Shown here piece after piece: positions 55,714 through 64,000 of a DNA stretch of 64,000 nt. The notes beneath the pieces were generated by a model. It had not been told where the DNA came from. It worked only from the letters and a program-made list of their open reading frames with translations, and searched no databases. How positions within the stretch are numbered: position 1 is the first letter of the stretch; the number at the start of each line of letters is the position of its first letter. This DNA is from Patescibacteria group bacterium (lineage in GTDB: Bacteria > Patescibacteriota > Microgenomatia > UBA1406 > GWC2-37-13): assembly GCA_026004435.1 (NCBI GenBank), contig BPJD01000001.1, positions 124,001-188,000 on the forward strand, given 5' to 3'. Position numbers and translations under genes: made by a program.

Positions 55714-55742
55714 TTGACAAATTTGATAATAGACTTTATAGT
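55714..55742 (+). promoter_or_regulatory. Leaderless promoter of the pilin gene
   Basis: TTGACA (55714-55719), 17 bp and TATAGT (55737-55742) end 6 nt before ATG 55749. The -35 begins at the base after the R3 target duplication. Confidence 0.85.
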
Positions 55743-55748
55743 AAAAAT

Positions 55749-56267
55749 ATGATGAAAAAAATAAATAATCAAAAAGGTTTTACATTAATTGAACTTTTAA
55801 TAGTTATTGCTTTGCTTGGAGCGTTAGCAGTTGGTTTGCTGGCAGCAGTTGATCCTTTTGAACAATTAAAAAAAGGTAGAGATACCTCAACAAGAAACAC
55901 AGCTGCTGAATTTTACGGTGCATCTATTCGTTACTACGCTCAGAGATCAAGGTTTGCTTGGGATGAAACTACTACACCTTTAGCTACTGGTACAGTAACT
56001 AGTTTAAATAATCTAACTGAAGCAATTTCATTAATGGCAGATGCTGGAGAATTAAAAGAAGATTTTGTTGAATTAGCTGGTACAGGAAATTTATCTAGAA
56101 TTTCACTATATTATGAGACTTCCCAAAAGCTAGTTGTTTGTTTCCAACCGGAATCAAAGTCCTTTAGAAATGATGCAAACACAAAGTACAATCAATTTGG
56201 TGTTGTTCAACCAACATCAGTGTGTCCTGATCCTAACTCCACATCTTGCTATTATTGTTTCAAATGA
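55749..56267 (+). CDS. Type IV pilin
   Basis: This 172-residue protein has a class III signal, NQKGFTLIELLIVIALLGAL: cleavage after Gly, Phe at +1, Glu at +5. A helix and a globular domain follow, ending in a Cys-rich tail (SVCPDPNSTSCYYCFK). The strong promoter suggests high expression, so it may be a major pilin. It lies 17 nt upstream of a DUF2723 protein. Confidence 0.85.
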   Translation: MMKKINNQKGFTLIELLIVIALLGALAVGLLAAVDPFEQLKKGRDTSTRNTAAEFYGASIRYYAQRSRFAWDETTTPLATGTVTSLNNLTEAISLMADAGELKEDFVELAGTGNLSRISLYYETSQKLVVCFQPESKSFRNDANTKYNQFGVVQPTSVCPDPNSTSCYYCFK

Positions 56268-56284
56268 TTGGGTTAGATTAAAGA

Positions 56285-58342
56285 ATGTTTTCTAGGGTTT
56301 ATAAGCAATACTTGAAATCAAAATTTTTAAAAAATCCTATTGAAGTTCTTGTTTTTGCAACTCCATTAATATTATATATTGCAACCTTGTCAAAGACTAT
56401 TTATGGCGGTGATGCAGGAGATTTCGGCTCTGCTGTGCTTACCAGAAGTTTTGCTCATCCGCCTGGTTATCCTTTTTATACAATGCTTGGTATCATCTTT
56501 GCCAAATTGCCATTTTATTCTTTTGTAGAAAAAATCTCCTTAATATCTGCTATAGCAACTACTATTTCTGTTTATCTATTATTTAAGATTATTTTAATTT
56601 TATCTGAAGGTTTTAAGTTTTTATCTGAAATTGAGAAAAGATTATTTGCTTTTTTAGCTATTCTCTTTTTTGTTTTCAATTATATTATTTGGCTTTACTC
56701 AATTACAATTGAAGTTTTTGCGCTAAACACAACTATAGTTTTGGCTTTGTTTTATTTTACTCTGCATTATCTTAAATTTAAGCAATTAAGGTATTTATAT
56801 ATAATCTTTTTTTTAATTGGACTGGGTCTTGCGCATCATCATACATTTATTTTAGTCTTACCTTCAATTCTTATATTGTTTAAATCTTATTTTAGAACGC
56901 GTATTAGTTTACGGTGGAATTTATTTTTATTAAGTTTATTTTGGTTTTTGTTGGGTTTATCTCCGTATTTATATGTATTTTGGGCATCTTATAATAATTC
57001 TGTGTTTAACTGGGGTAATGTGACTAATTTATCCTCTTTTTCTGAGTTGTTTTTTAGAAAAGCTTACGGAACATTTTTAGCGGGTCCGTTTATTTTAAAT
57101 ATTTTAGATCATAGATTGCTTCAGCTGAAAAACTTAATTATTTATATGATCTCGGATTTTACTTATCTTGGATTTATCTTTATTATTATTGGTTTAATTT
57201 TTGCTTTTACTTTAAGAAGTTTCTACTTCTATGCTTTAATTTTAGCTTTTATCTTAACTGGTCCTTTCTTTGTTTTTTATGCTAACTTTCCATTGCTTGA
57301 GGCATTTATGTTTGCTGTGATGGAGCGATTTTTGTTTTTGTTTTATGCTATATCTATTTTTTTTCTATACTTGGGCATTGTCGTTGTATATAAATTTATT
57401 TCTAAAATTAAGTTTAGTTCTAATTTTTCAAAGATCTTTATTGTTTTTTTTTATAATCTAATTTTAATAGTTTTGCTTTTATTTTTATTATTTAGAAATT
57501 ATTCTTCTTTAAAGTATTTAAGAATTGAGTTAATGCCTGAGAAAATGGTTGCTGATTTATTAGATTTTATTGACAACAACTCTATAGTCTTGTTAAACAA
57601 TGACACTCTTTCGTTTAGTGGATCTTATTATTTTTTTGCTAATGAAGGAAAATACTTTAATCAGGAAAATAAAATTGTTTTGTCTTCTTTTCGCTTACCT
57701 TTTAAATATTATTTAAATAATATAAAAACTAGGTATAAAAAAATAGTCCTGCCAGAAGATATTGATCTAACTAAGTTTTTGTTAGAAAACAAAACGAACT
57801 TTAATATTTACTCAAACTCAAGGTACAAATTAAACTCTGATGATTACGATTGGGTAAATATAGGTGTCCTTTATAAATTGGTTAAAAAAGATGAGAAGTT
57901 AGATCAAATTGGACTGACTAAAAGCTTTTGGAATAATTCTTATGTCAACGAAATCTTAAGGTTCATTGATTCAGATGAAAAAATATTTAGAAATCTTTAC
58001 TTATATGATATTCGTCGTATTTATGCAGTTGGTTTACAAAACTCAAGTTATACGATGTTGTTGGCTAAAGATTATCAAACTGCTCAAGAGTATTTAAATA
58101 AAGCTGAGGTTCTTTATCCTGTCGATGCAGACATTTATTATTTATATGCTGAACTGTTCTACCAACAAAATAACTGTGAAGCTTCTTACAAAAAGATTAA
58201 ATCAGCTTTAGATAAAAAACCTAATGATGAGGTTTATCTTAATTTTTTGGCAAAGTTAAGTGATAAATGCTTTCCAAAAGGTTCTGATAAATACAATGAA
58301 ATTAAAGATTATTTAGATAATGCTTTAAAAACACCTTTATAG
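56285..58342 (+). CDS. DUF2723/PMT-like GT-C membrane protein with TPR tail
   Basis: This 685-residue protein has about eleven membrane helices. The first loop has the family motif GGDAGDFGSAVLTRSFAHPP then GYPFYTMLG (near residues 39-70). The soluble end has TPR-like helices (AKDYQTAQEYLNKAEVLYPV; CEASYKKIKSALDKKPND). GT-C enzymes move sugars from lipid carriers; as the gene follows a pilin, pilin glycosylation is possible. It overlaps the opposing gene by 34 nt at its 3' end. Confidence 0.75.
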   Translation: MFSRVYKQYLKSKFLKNPIEVLVFATPLILYIATLSKTIYGGDAGDFGSAVLTRSFAHPPGYPFYTMLGIIFAKLPFYSFVEKISLISAIATTISVYLLFKIILILSEGFKFLSEIEKRLFAFLAILFFVFNYIIWLYSITIEVFALNTTIVLALFYFTLHYLKFKQLRYLYIIFFLIGLGLAHHHTFILVLPSILILFKSYFRTRISLRWNLFLLSLFWFLLGLSPYLYVFWASYNNSVFNWGNVTNLSSFSELFFRKAYGTFLAGPFILNILDHRLLQLKNLIIYMISDFTYLGFIFIIIGLIFAFTLRSFYFYALILAFILTGPFFVFYANFPLLEAFMFAVMERFLFLFYAISIFFLYLGIVVVYKFISKIKFSSNFSKIFIVFFYNLILIVLLLFLLFRNYSSLKYLRIELMPEKMVADLLDFIDNNSIVLLNNDTLSFSGSYYFFANEGKYFNQENKIVLSSFRLPFKYYLNNIKTRYKKIVLPEDIDLTKFLLENKTNFNIYSNSRYKLNSDDYDWVNIGVLYKLVKKDEKLDQIGLTKSFWNNSYVNEILRFIDSDEKIFRNLYLYDIRRIYAVGLQNSSYTMLLAKDYQTAQEYLNKAEVLYPVDADIYYLYAELFYQQNNCEASYKKIKSALDKKPNDEVYLNFLAKLSDKCFPKGSDKYNEIKDYLDNALKTPL

Positions 58343-60534
58343 TATCGGGTCCTGCTAAAGAAAAATTTGTAGAGCATTAGAGTTATTATAAAACCAGTAA
58401 GTCCTGCTGCAATGCCTGTTATGAAGTATTTGTTTGTATAGACAATTTTTACAGTATTTTCTCCAGATGGAAGATATATAGCTGATTGAATCAGGTTTGC
58501 TTCAACAAAGTTAGATTTGTTTGAGTTGACAAAAATATCCCACTCTGGAGTTAATAATTTGTCAATTATTACATAGCCAGGATGGTTGTTTTTTGTTTTA
58601 AACTCTAGATAGGTGTCAGTATTGCTAATAACTTTAATGTAATCAATTTTATTAATAATATCCTTGTTTAAATTTTCTAATTCTAATATAGCTATTTTGT
58701 CTGTAAACTGGTCTGATATTATTTGATTAAGATCTTCAAAATAAATTGCTGTTTTGATCTTATCAGGAACATATACAATGTCTTTATTATTTTTTGTTTT
58801 ATATAAATGAATTGTAAATATATATTTATTATTTTCAAAATTAAAAGTTTTAATATGATTCAAACAGTTTAGATTCGAGCTAGATATGAAATAATCTACA
58901 TTTATAATTTGCAGATATTTTGAAAGTTGTTCGCAATCGTTTGAATTAACAAGTGTTGTTAGAATTGACTCCAAATAAACTGTTTTTATTGGTTTTAAGC
59001 CGCCTGAGTTTATGGTGTAATCGCGAAGATCATAGATTAGTGATGAGTTAGCGTATATGTAGTTTCTAAAAAACAGATAAGCTGAGGTCTCTAAATCTGA
59101 TTGCCAGCCATTTGTCTTAAAAACTTTATTCCACTCCTTTGGCATATCTAAAGAGGCGATTTTAGCTTGTTTTGGTATATATTTAAGTATTTCAGGAGTG
59201 GTTTGAATCTTGTCTTTTGATATTAGCAAATGATAGTTTTTAATCTGAATTGTTAAAATAAAAAGGTTTATCACAAATAATATCAGTATCAATAGTTTCA
59301 GTAGGCGATTTTTATTGATAGTTTTGTTTAATATAATAGCTGTAAACAAGGTTAAAAAAAAGACAGTAGGTATAAGATATCTGCCTGGTGTTCTAAAAAA
59401 AATAAAGGGAGGCAGATTAAACAGAAAATAAAGCGGGGAGTATTTTCCTAAAGCTAATAAGAGAAAAAAAACTATTCCACCCAAGTTATAGGTTGCAAGT
59501 TTTGTATCTTTCTTTAAAAATTCTAAACTTATTATAAATTTAAGTATAGTTGTAAGTGATAATACTGAAAAAATATAACCAATATAACTGCCATTTTCCC
59601 AAAAAGTTGACCAAAAGGTGCTGTTAAAAACAGGGTAACTGCCATTTTTGGGGTTTCCATTGGCAAACGGAAGTATAAACTCAATTAAATTTTTAGGAGT
59701 AAAAGGAAAAGAAACTGCATAGTTGTAATCTATAGTTGTAAGTTTACCAGTAAACTGCAGATATTTGATAACTGGAAGTATATGAGGCAGGGTTAGCCAC
59801 ATACCAGCAATAAGGTTAAGATAAACTATTATTAAATCTTTGACAAAGTTTTTGGAGTTTGTAACTACAAAGATTGTAATAAAAAATCCTACAGTGAATA
59901 TACTTATAAATGAGGCTGGAATATGACCTGTAAATACAGATTGTTGGATTAAGACAGTTGATATTAAAAACCACTTTAGATCTTTATTTTTTAGCAACTT
60001 TATTAAACTGAAGCTTGTTATTGGAATAAGACAGTATGATTCAATACTATTTAAATGTACCCATTTTAATGAAAAAGCAAAACCCAAGGGAAAATTTAGA
60101 GCAATGATTAGACTTAATTTATTGTCAATATTAAGTTCTTTTAAAAGAAAGTATATTCCGATTGCTGTTGTGCACACAATAAAAACATAGATTAATGAGT
60201 AACCTAAATAAAAATCAGGGATTGATAGCAACAATAAATTAGGCAAGTACAATAAACCAGATTGAGATTCGCCCAAAAGTGGAAAACCATTTTGAAGCTG
60301 GTCTGTCCAAAATGGTAAACGAAAGCTGTGTAGGTTTTTCCAGATAAAATGTTTGTACATATAGTTTATATAGTAGGCATCGCTTTGTCCAAAGTCAGGA
60401 GTAAAGACAACTTTATTATAAAAAAAATAACAAAACACGAATAGAATATAGGCTATAAAAATTAGAGTTGTAAGGTTTATTTTGATTATCTTTAGACTCT
60501 TTAGCATAATTTTAAGAATAAATAAATATAACAC
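58309..60534 (-). CDS. YfhO-like multi-pass membrane protein
   Basis: This is about 741 residues (732 if the start is ATG 60507, MLKSLKIIK). It has about twelve membrane helices with the YfhO-type first loop FWTDQLQNGFPLLGESQSGL, and a beta-rich C-terminal domain before a last helix (GIAAGLTGFIITLMLY). YfhO proteins are GT-C-related and linked to glycosylation of surface polymers. It is convergent with the DUF2723 gene. Confidence 0.75.
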   Translation of the reverse strand: MLYLFILKIMLKSLKIIKINLTTLIFIAYILFVFCYFFYNKVVFTPDFGQSDAYYINYMYKHFIWKNLHSFRLPFWTDQLQNGFPLLGESQSGLLYLPNLLLLSIPDFYLGYSLIYVFIVCTTAIGIYFLLKELNIDNKLSLIIALNFPLGFAFSLKWVHLNSIESYCLIPITSFSLIKLLKNKDLKWFLISTVLIQQSVFTGHIPASFISIFTVGFFITIFVVTNSKNFVKDLIIVYLNLIAGMWLTLPHILPVIKYLQFTGKLTTIDYNYAVSFPFTPKNLIEFILPFANGNPKNGSYPVFNSTFWSTFWENGSYIGYIFSVLSLTTILKFIISLEFLKKDTKLATYNLGGIVFFLLLALGKYSPLYFLFNLPPFIFFRTPGRYLIPTVFFLTLFTAIILNKTINKNRLLKLLILILFVINLFILTIQIKNYHLLISKDKIQTTPEILKYIPKQAKIASLDMPKEWNKVFKTNGWQSDLETSAYLFFRNYIYANSSLIYDLRDYTINSGGLKPIKTVYLESILTTLVNSNDCEQLSKYLQIINVDYFISSSNLNCLNHIKTFNFENNKYIFTIHLYKTKNNKDIVYVPDKIKTAIYFEDLNQIISDQFTDKIAILELENLNKDIINKIDYIKVISNTDTYLEFKTKNNHPGYVIIDKLLTPEWDIFVNSNKSNFVEANLIQSAIYLPSGENTVKIVYTNKYFITGIAAGLTGFIITLMLYKFFFSRTRYYKGVFKALSK

Positions 60535-60601
60535 AAACAGATCTTGAAAACACAGTTCTTATTGATTTTGAAAATCTGAATTATAGTATATAATAAATTA
60601 T

Positions 60602-61123
60602 ATGCTTAAACTAATAAGAAAAAAATCTTCTGAGTACGGATTTTCTTTGATTGAGATGATGTTGGTAATACTGTTATTGGGAGTCTTGGCTAGTTTGATA
60701 ACAAATACTTTTGTAAACTCATTGAAAAAAAGCAGGGATGCCAGAAGAAAAGGTGATATTAAGGAAATTAAAAATGCAATTGAGATGTTTTATGCTGATA
60801 ATAATTTCTATCCTACTCCTACTTATGTTGCCTTTGGCTCAAGTTTGGAATACAATGGCAAGGTGTATATGAAAAAGCTCCCTCAGGATCCAAAATCTAA
60901 CTGTAGTTATAAGTATGTTTTAAATGCAAATAATGGAGAGTTTTATATACTTTCAACAATTGAGAATGATCAGGACGAATTTCCGGGAGTTTCTCAAGGT
61001 GGTTATTATGAGATTGGCTCCTCAAGTAATAAATACTACTGCACCAGAAGTGGATCAAACCAACCTTGTTTATGCAGATTTTATGACGGTAGTCCAAATG
61101 CTGTTCTGACTCCAGCTCCATAA
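60602..61123 (+). CDS. GspG-like pseudopilin
   Basis: This 173-residue protein has a prepilin signal, EYGFSLIEMMLVILLLGVLA, then the GspG-type stretch KKSRDARRKGDIKEIKNAIE and a Tyr/Cys-rich C-terminal domain. TATAAT (60589-60594) ends 7 nt before ATG 60602. It converges with the five-pseudopilin operon on the minus strand. Confidence 0.85.
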   Translation: MLKLIRKKSSEYGFSLIEMMLVILLLGVLASLITNTFVNSLKKSRDARRKGDIKEIKNAIEMFYADNNFYPTPTYVAFGSSLEYNGKVYMKKLPQDPKSNCSYKYVLNANNGEFYILSTIENDQDEFPGVSQGGYYEIGSSSNKYYCTRSGSNQPCLCRFYDGSPNAVLTPAP

Positions 61124-61124
61124 T

Positions 61125-61616
61125 TTAATACTCAAATCTGGAATAATCTCGTTTGATATTAACAGTATCATTGCCGGAAATGCCTTTCCAGGTTACAGTT
61201 ATATTGGCAGTTATTTTTTTGGTTGCTGAATCATAGCTTAAAACTAGATCGCGTTTATACCTGCCGGATAATGAATAATTATTATTACAGCTTCCTACAG
61301 CAGGCCAGTTTGAAACTGTTTCTGTATTAAAACAATAATTTCTGCTTGAACTACTGCCATTATTGCTGCCTGTTTTAGCTTGAAAGTCTGACCAACTTTT
61401 GTATCTTTCGTTTGTTAGCCAGTTTTCTAAACTTTTGGCATAATACTCCGCTAAAGCTCTGTATTGGGTGTTTTTTGTGTTTTTAATCGATGTAATAATC
61501 AGACCGGCTGCTGCAATTAAAATTAATGAGATTAGCAAAATAAAGGTTAGCAGTTCAATCAAGCTAAAGCCCAAATTGTCAGTTGCAGTTTTCTGATTTA
61601 ATCTCTGCTCCGCCAT
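61125..61616 (-). CDS. Minor pseudopilin (PilV/GspI-like)
   Basis: This 163-residue protein has the prepilin signal LGFSLIELLTFILLISLILI and a C-terminal beta domain. It is the last gene of the minus-strand pseudopilin operon and overlaps the previous gene by 38 nt. Probably part of the pilus tip or priming complex. Confidence 0.75.
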   Translation of the reverse strand: MAEQRLNQKTATDNLGFSLIELLTFILLISLILIAAAGLIITSIKNTKNTQYRALAEYYAKSLENWLTNERYKSWSDFQAKTGSNNGSSSSRNYCFNTETVSNWPAVGSCNNNYSLSGRYKRDLVLSYDSATKKITANITVTWKGISGNDTVNIKRDYSRFEY

Positions 61617-62109
61617 ATTTATTATTAAAAACTAATGACTTTGTGATGTTATTGTACTGAATTTTATAGCAGGCATTTGTTATATTTTCAATTATTTTGC
61701 CTGTTTTAATCTCAAATCTTAATGTATTGAATGGTCTTTGTGTAAACACTCCTTTTTCTAATAAATAATTAATAGGAGTTGGTGTTATATTTAAAATGCC
61801 ATTATTAGCACAAGCTGCTGTAATTCTATAGGCTTTATACTGGTTATTAACTTGATACAGTTCAAGCAAGTAGACAGTTGGTCTTACAGTTATTGTTTGA
61901 GAACTGCAGACCTGTGTGCTTTCTGCTCTGGCAAGTTGTGAAGCATACTCAACAGCTTTATTGAACTTTAACAACTCGGTCTCAATTGATTTGGTAGTAG
62001 TAAACCCTCTGTAATTGGCAATAGCAAGTCCGGTTGTTGCAGTTAAAATTATAATAACAAACAAAACCTCAATTAATGTAAAGGCTTTGTTAGGTCTATT
62101 TTTTCCCAT
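61579..62109 (-). CDS. Minor pseudopilin (GspH/FimT-like)
   Basis: This 176-residue protein has the signal KAFTLIEVLFVIIILTATTG, with Ala instead of Gly before the cleavage site, then LLKFNKAVEYASQLARAEST, typical of GspH. It overlaps its neighbours on both sides (14 nt upstream, 38 nt downstream). Ala at -1 is tolerated by some prepilin peptidases. Confidence 0.78.
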   Translation of the reverse strand: MGKNRPNKAFTLIEVLFVIIILTATTGLAIANYRGFTTTKSIETELLKFNKAVEYASQLARAESTQVCSSQTITVRPTVYLLELYQVNNQYKAYRITAACANNGILNITPTPINYLLEKGVFTQRPFNTLRFEIKTGKIIENITNACYKIQYNNITKSLVFNNKYGGAEIKSENCN

Positions 62110-62545
62110 TAGGGCCCAAACAGTATTTGCAATTAATAGTTGTCCCTGTGCTGGAGCAGTTAAGTATTACGCTACAGCTAGAGTTAAGAATTTCTTGAAT
62201 AGTTCCTAGGGTGTAATCAGAACATTGGCTACCTGTACAAGATACTGGTTGGTAAACATACTTGTACTGGGTGCTTTTTGGATCTGTTGGTATCGCACCA
62301 ATATAGGGACTAGGATTTGGTGTTGTTAATGTATATATGTTAGTTGGGTAATAATCATTGTTAACTCTATACATTTCCAAAGCTGATCTGATGGCTTCTA
62401 AATCTACTTTTCTTCTTTCATCTCTAGAACGCAGGATAGCATTATTGTAGTTTACTATTGCTATTGTAGCTATAATGCTTATTATACCTATAGTTACTAG
62501 CATCTCAATTAATGTAAACCCTTTTTTATTGTTTTTTAGTTTCAT
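62096..62545 (-). CDS. GspG-like pseudopilin
   Basis: This 149-residue protein has KKGFTLIEMLVTIGIISIIA and RSRDERRKVDLEAIRSALEM, the pattern of GspG pseudopilins, with Cys pairs in the C-terminal domain. Gene spacing is 81 nt after the preceding pilin gene. Confidence 0.82.
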   Translation of the reverse strand: MKLKNNKKGFTLIEMLVTIGIISIIATIAIVNYNNAILRSRDERRKVDLEAIRSALEMYRVNNDYYPTNIYTLTTPNPSPYIGAIPTDPKSTQYKYVYQPVSCTGSQCSDYTLGTIQEILNSSCSVILNCSSTGTTINCKYCLGPNGKK

Positions 62546-62626
62546 TTTATATTAATTATTAAATAAATAATTTGAGTAATTTGTTTTAGCTTTAACTAGA
62601 AATTGTTTTATAATCATTTTGCTTTT

Positions 62627-63034
62627 TTATTGTTTATTTGTTACACAAACTGTTGGCCCAACTTCTATACCACCTGCACACAATCTGTATGCGTTTCCAG
62701 TGCAGAGAGTTGTTGGGCAAGAATAAGGAGTGTTTTGGGGATCAAAAGGAACTGTTACCATAATACCTGCCGATGGATTAGTGCAGATTATCGCATTAAT
62801 CCTGTTACTAACTGGAGTAGGATAGCTATTGCCGCAGATAGCATAGTATTGTTCTAATGCATTTTGGATATCTTTGATATCACCTAATCGTTTTGCATCT
62901 CTGGCCTTTTTTTCAGCAGTGTTATAGGAGACTATTGAGATGCTTGTTAGTACAGCTATTATGCCTATAACTACTAACAGCTCTATTAGTGTGAATCCTG
63001 TTTGTTTGTTTTTTTTATGGCTCATTAAGTACAT
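62627..63034 (-). CDS. GspG-like pseudopilin
   Basis: This is about 135 residues (132 if ATG 63025 is used). It has QTGFTLIELLVVIGIIAVLT then AEKKARDAKRLGDIKDIQNA, and several Cys near the end. It overlaps the previous gene by 20 nt or less. Confidence 0.82.
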   Translation of the reverse strand: MYLMSHKKNKQTGFTLIELLVVIGIIAVLTSISIVSYNTAEKKARDAKRLGDIKDIQNALEQYYAICGNSYPTPVSNRINAIICTNPSAGIMVTVPFDPQNTPYSCPTTLCTGNAYRLCAGGIEVGPTVCVTNKQ

Positions 63035-63485
63035 AATATGCTTGGCATTGTGCTCCTTCAGGAGAGCTAAACCCTGCTGGAGGTGAACTTGTAATATTAG
63101 GTCCTTGTTTGTTAGCTTCCATACAAGCTGCTAATGTGTATGTCAGTGTTGTTGGCCTATTGTAAAAATACTTATAAGTACAACCATTGCCCATTGGATC
63201 GGCTGGAAAGGATTTCATTAATGGCTCATTATTTGGGCCTGTCCATTGCTGACAAGGTGTGATTGCCGCAAAGTTGGCTGGGTAGACTGGCGGTTGCACA
63301 GATTGTTTGTATAGCTCTAAGGCTGTTTGTATAGCTTTTAAATCATTCATTCTTTTAGAGTCTCTGGCTTTTTTTCTTGCCTGATTATAGTTGGCTACTC
63401 CAACTGCTACCAAAAAACCTATCATAGCAATAACAACTAATAACTCTATTAAAGAAAAACCCTGATAAAGATTATTTTTCATCAT
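63015..63485 (-). CDS. GspG-like pseudopilin
   Basis: This 156-residue protein has YQGFSLIELLVVIAMIGFLV then ARKKARDSKRMNDLKAIQTA. It begins directly after the holB stop with no gap, so the pseudopilins may be co-transcribed with holB. Confidence 0.82.
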   Translation of the reverse strand: MMKNNLYQGFSLIELLVVIAMIGFLVAVGVANYNQARKKARDSKRMNDLKAIQTALELYKQSVQPPVYPANFAAITPCQQWTGPNNEPLMKSFPADPMGNGCTYKYFYNRPTTLTYTLAACMEANKQGPNITSSPPAGFSSPEGAQCQAYYVLNEP

Positions 63486-64000
63486 TCAAATAATATTACT
63501 ATTTTTTGCATTTATCAAGAGGAAATCAAGTGTTAGCTGTGGGTTTAAGTTGTTTTCTTGAAGAAGATATCTTTTTTCCAGCAGTTGATGGATAAACTCT
63601 GCTTTTTTTTGTGAATAATTTTGTTTAATTGAGTTAAAAGCTGTCTCTAGTAACCGATCTGTTTTTTCAACTGCTGTTTGTTTGTCTTTGACTGTAAAAT
63701 TGCTCCAGTTAAGATCAATAGCTTGGGTATGGCTGAGGTTTCTTTGCCGCAAGTCTATTATCTGGCATCTTGATTGTATTGTAGGCAGAATCTTATTTAT
63801 GTTTTCTACTGTAAGGATAAACTCAATTTTACTTGATGCTTCTTCTAAAAGTTTTAGTGATGAGTTTTGGGCTTGGATGTTGGCTAGATCAAAGTTGTTA
63901 ATAATTATTCTAGTTGTTTCTTTTTTTAGTAAAGGAATCTGTTTTTTTAGGTTTCTTATGGTTTCAATCTTAATTAAATTATTTTCAGGATAGATCTCTA
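63486..64000 (-). CDS. holB: DNA polymerase III delta-prime-like subunit (3' part)
   Basis: The minus-strand frame stays open from the window end to 63486. It shows RIIINNFDLANIQAQNSSLK, LLEEASSKIEFILTVENINK and ILPTIQSRCQIIDL, matching the AAA+ sensor region of clamp-loader delta-prime/DnaX-type proteins. A first start codon at 63752 is only internal. The 5' part, with Walker A, lies outside the window. Confidence 0.82.
   Translation of the reverse strand, partial: EIYPENNLIKIETIRNLKKQIPLLKKETTRIIINNFDLANIQAQNSSLKLLEEASSKIEFILTVENINKILPTIQSRCQIIDLRQRNLSHTQAIDLNWSNFTVKDKQTAVEKTDRLLETAFNSIKQNYSQKKAEFIHQLLEKRYLLQENNLNPQLTLDFLLINAKNSNII

Overview
The window looks like chromosome of a small-genome bacterium of the Candidate Phyla Radiation (Patescibacteria), possibly Microgenomates-like; this placement is inference. 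The signs are very AT-rich DNA, a divergent solitary 16S rRNA gene, many GT-C type membrane transferases, a type IV pilus system rich in pseudopilins, short or overlapping intergenic spaces, and the standard code (TAA, TAG and TGA all end intact genes). No tRNA, 23S rRNA, 5S rRNA or CRISPR array was found.

Layout. 0-3 kb: a haem-type membrane protein, a secreted repeat protein and radC. 3-6 kb: IS remnants, a CYTH phosphatase, a P-loop kinase and gene fragments. 6-11 kb: a membrane fusion protein with an RND pump. 11-17.5 kb: a tightly overlapped shikimate operon aroB-aroA-aroK-aroE-aroD-aroC. 17.5-21 kb: a GT-C protein, then rpmF-nusB-rnc-rpsP. 21-27 kb: pilO, pilN, pilM, a minor pseudopilin and an O-antigen-ligase-like protein, divergent from an MreB-like gene. 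27.4-29 kb: 16S rRNA inside a 27-bp processing stem, with a consensus promoter. 29.6-33 kb: an operon of prenyl-synthase-like, GT2, methyltransferase and Nudix genes. 33.3-39.7 kb: a broken transglutaminase gene and an 1854-residue GHKL-WD40-GHKL-HExxH protein, flanked by IS fragments, a 21-bp direct repeat and a GC-rich folded element. 41.8-44.7 kb: a GCS2-like ligase with an M20 peptidase. 44.7-52.5 kb: many decayed genes and an IS1595 copy, plus an intact arsR-thioredoxin-permease operon. 52.5-55 kb: a HerA/VirB4-type ATPase cut by an amber codon, with a beta-helix-like partner. 55.7-64 kb: pilins and pseudopilins, two large membrane glycan-type proteins, and the 3' part of holB.

Three themes link the window. 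First, at least twelve genes have a -10 box ending 6-8 nt before the start codon, so much of this genome probably makes leaderless mRNA. Second, a 485-bp non-autonomous transposon relative is present in three full copies; in all three the same end lies 5 nt from a TTG-type -35 box, including those of 16S rRNA and a pilin. Third, the pilus genes sit with an O-ligase and GT-C proteins, which suggests pilin or surface glycosylation.

The strongest candidate for an undescribed system is the 34.1-39.7 kb protein. It has two GHKL ATPase modules around a seven-unit WD40 array whose repeats are nearly identical at DNA level, and a C-terminal zinc-peptidase motif. That repeat pattern resembles fast-evolving recognition propellers such as those of fungal HET-E-type receptors.
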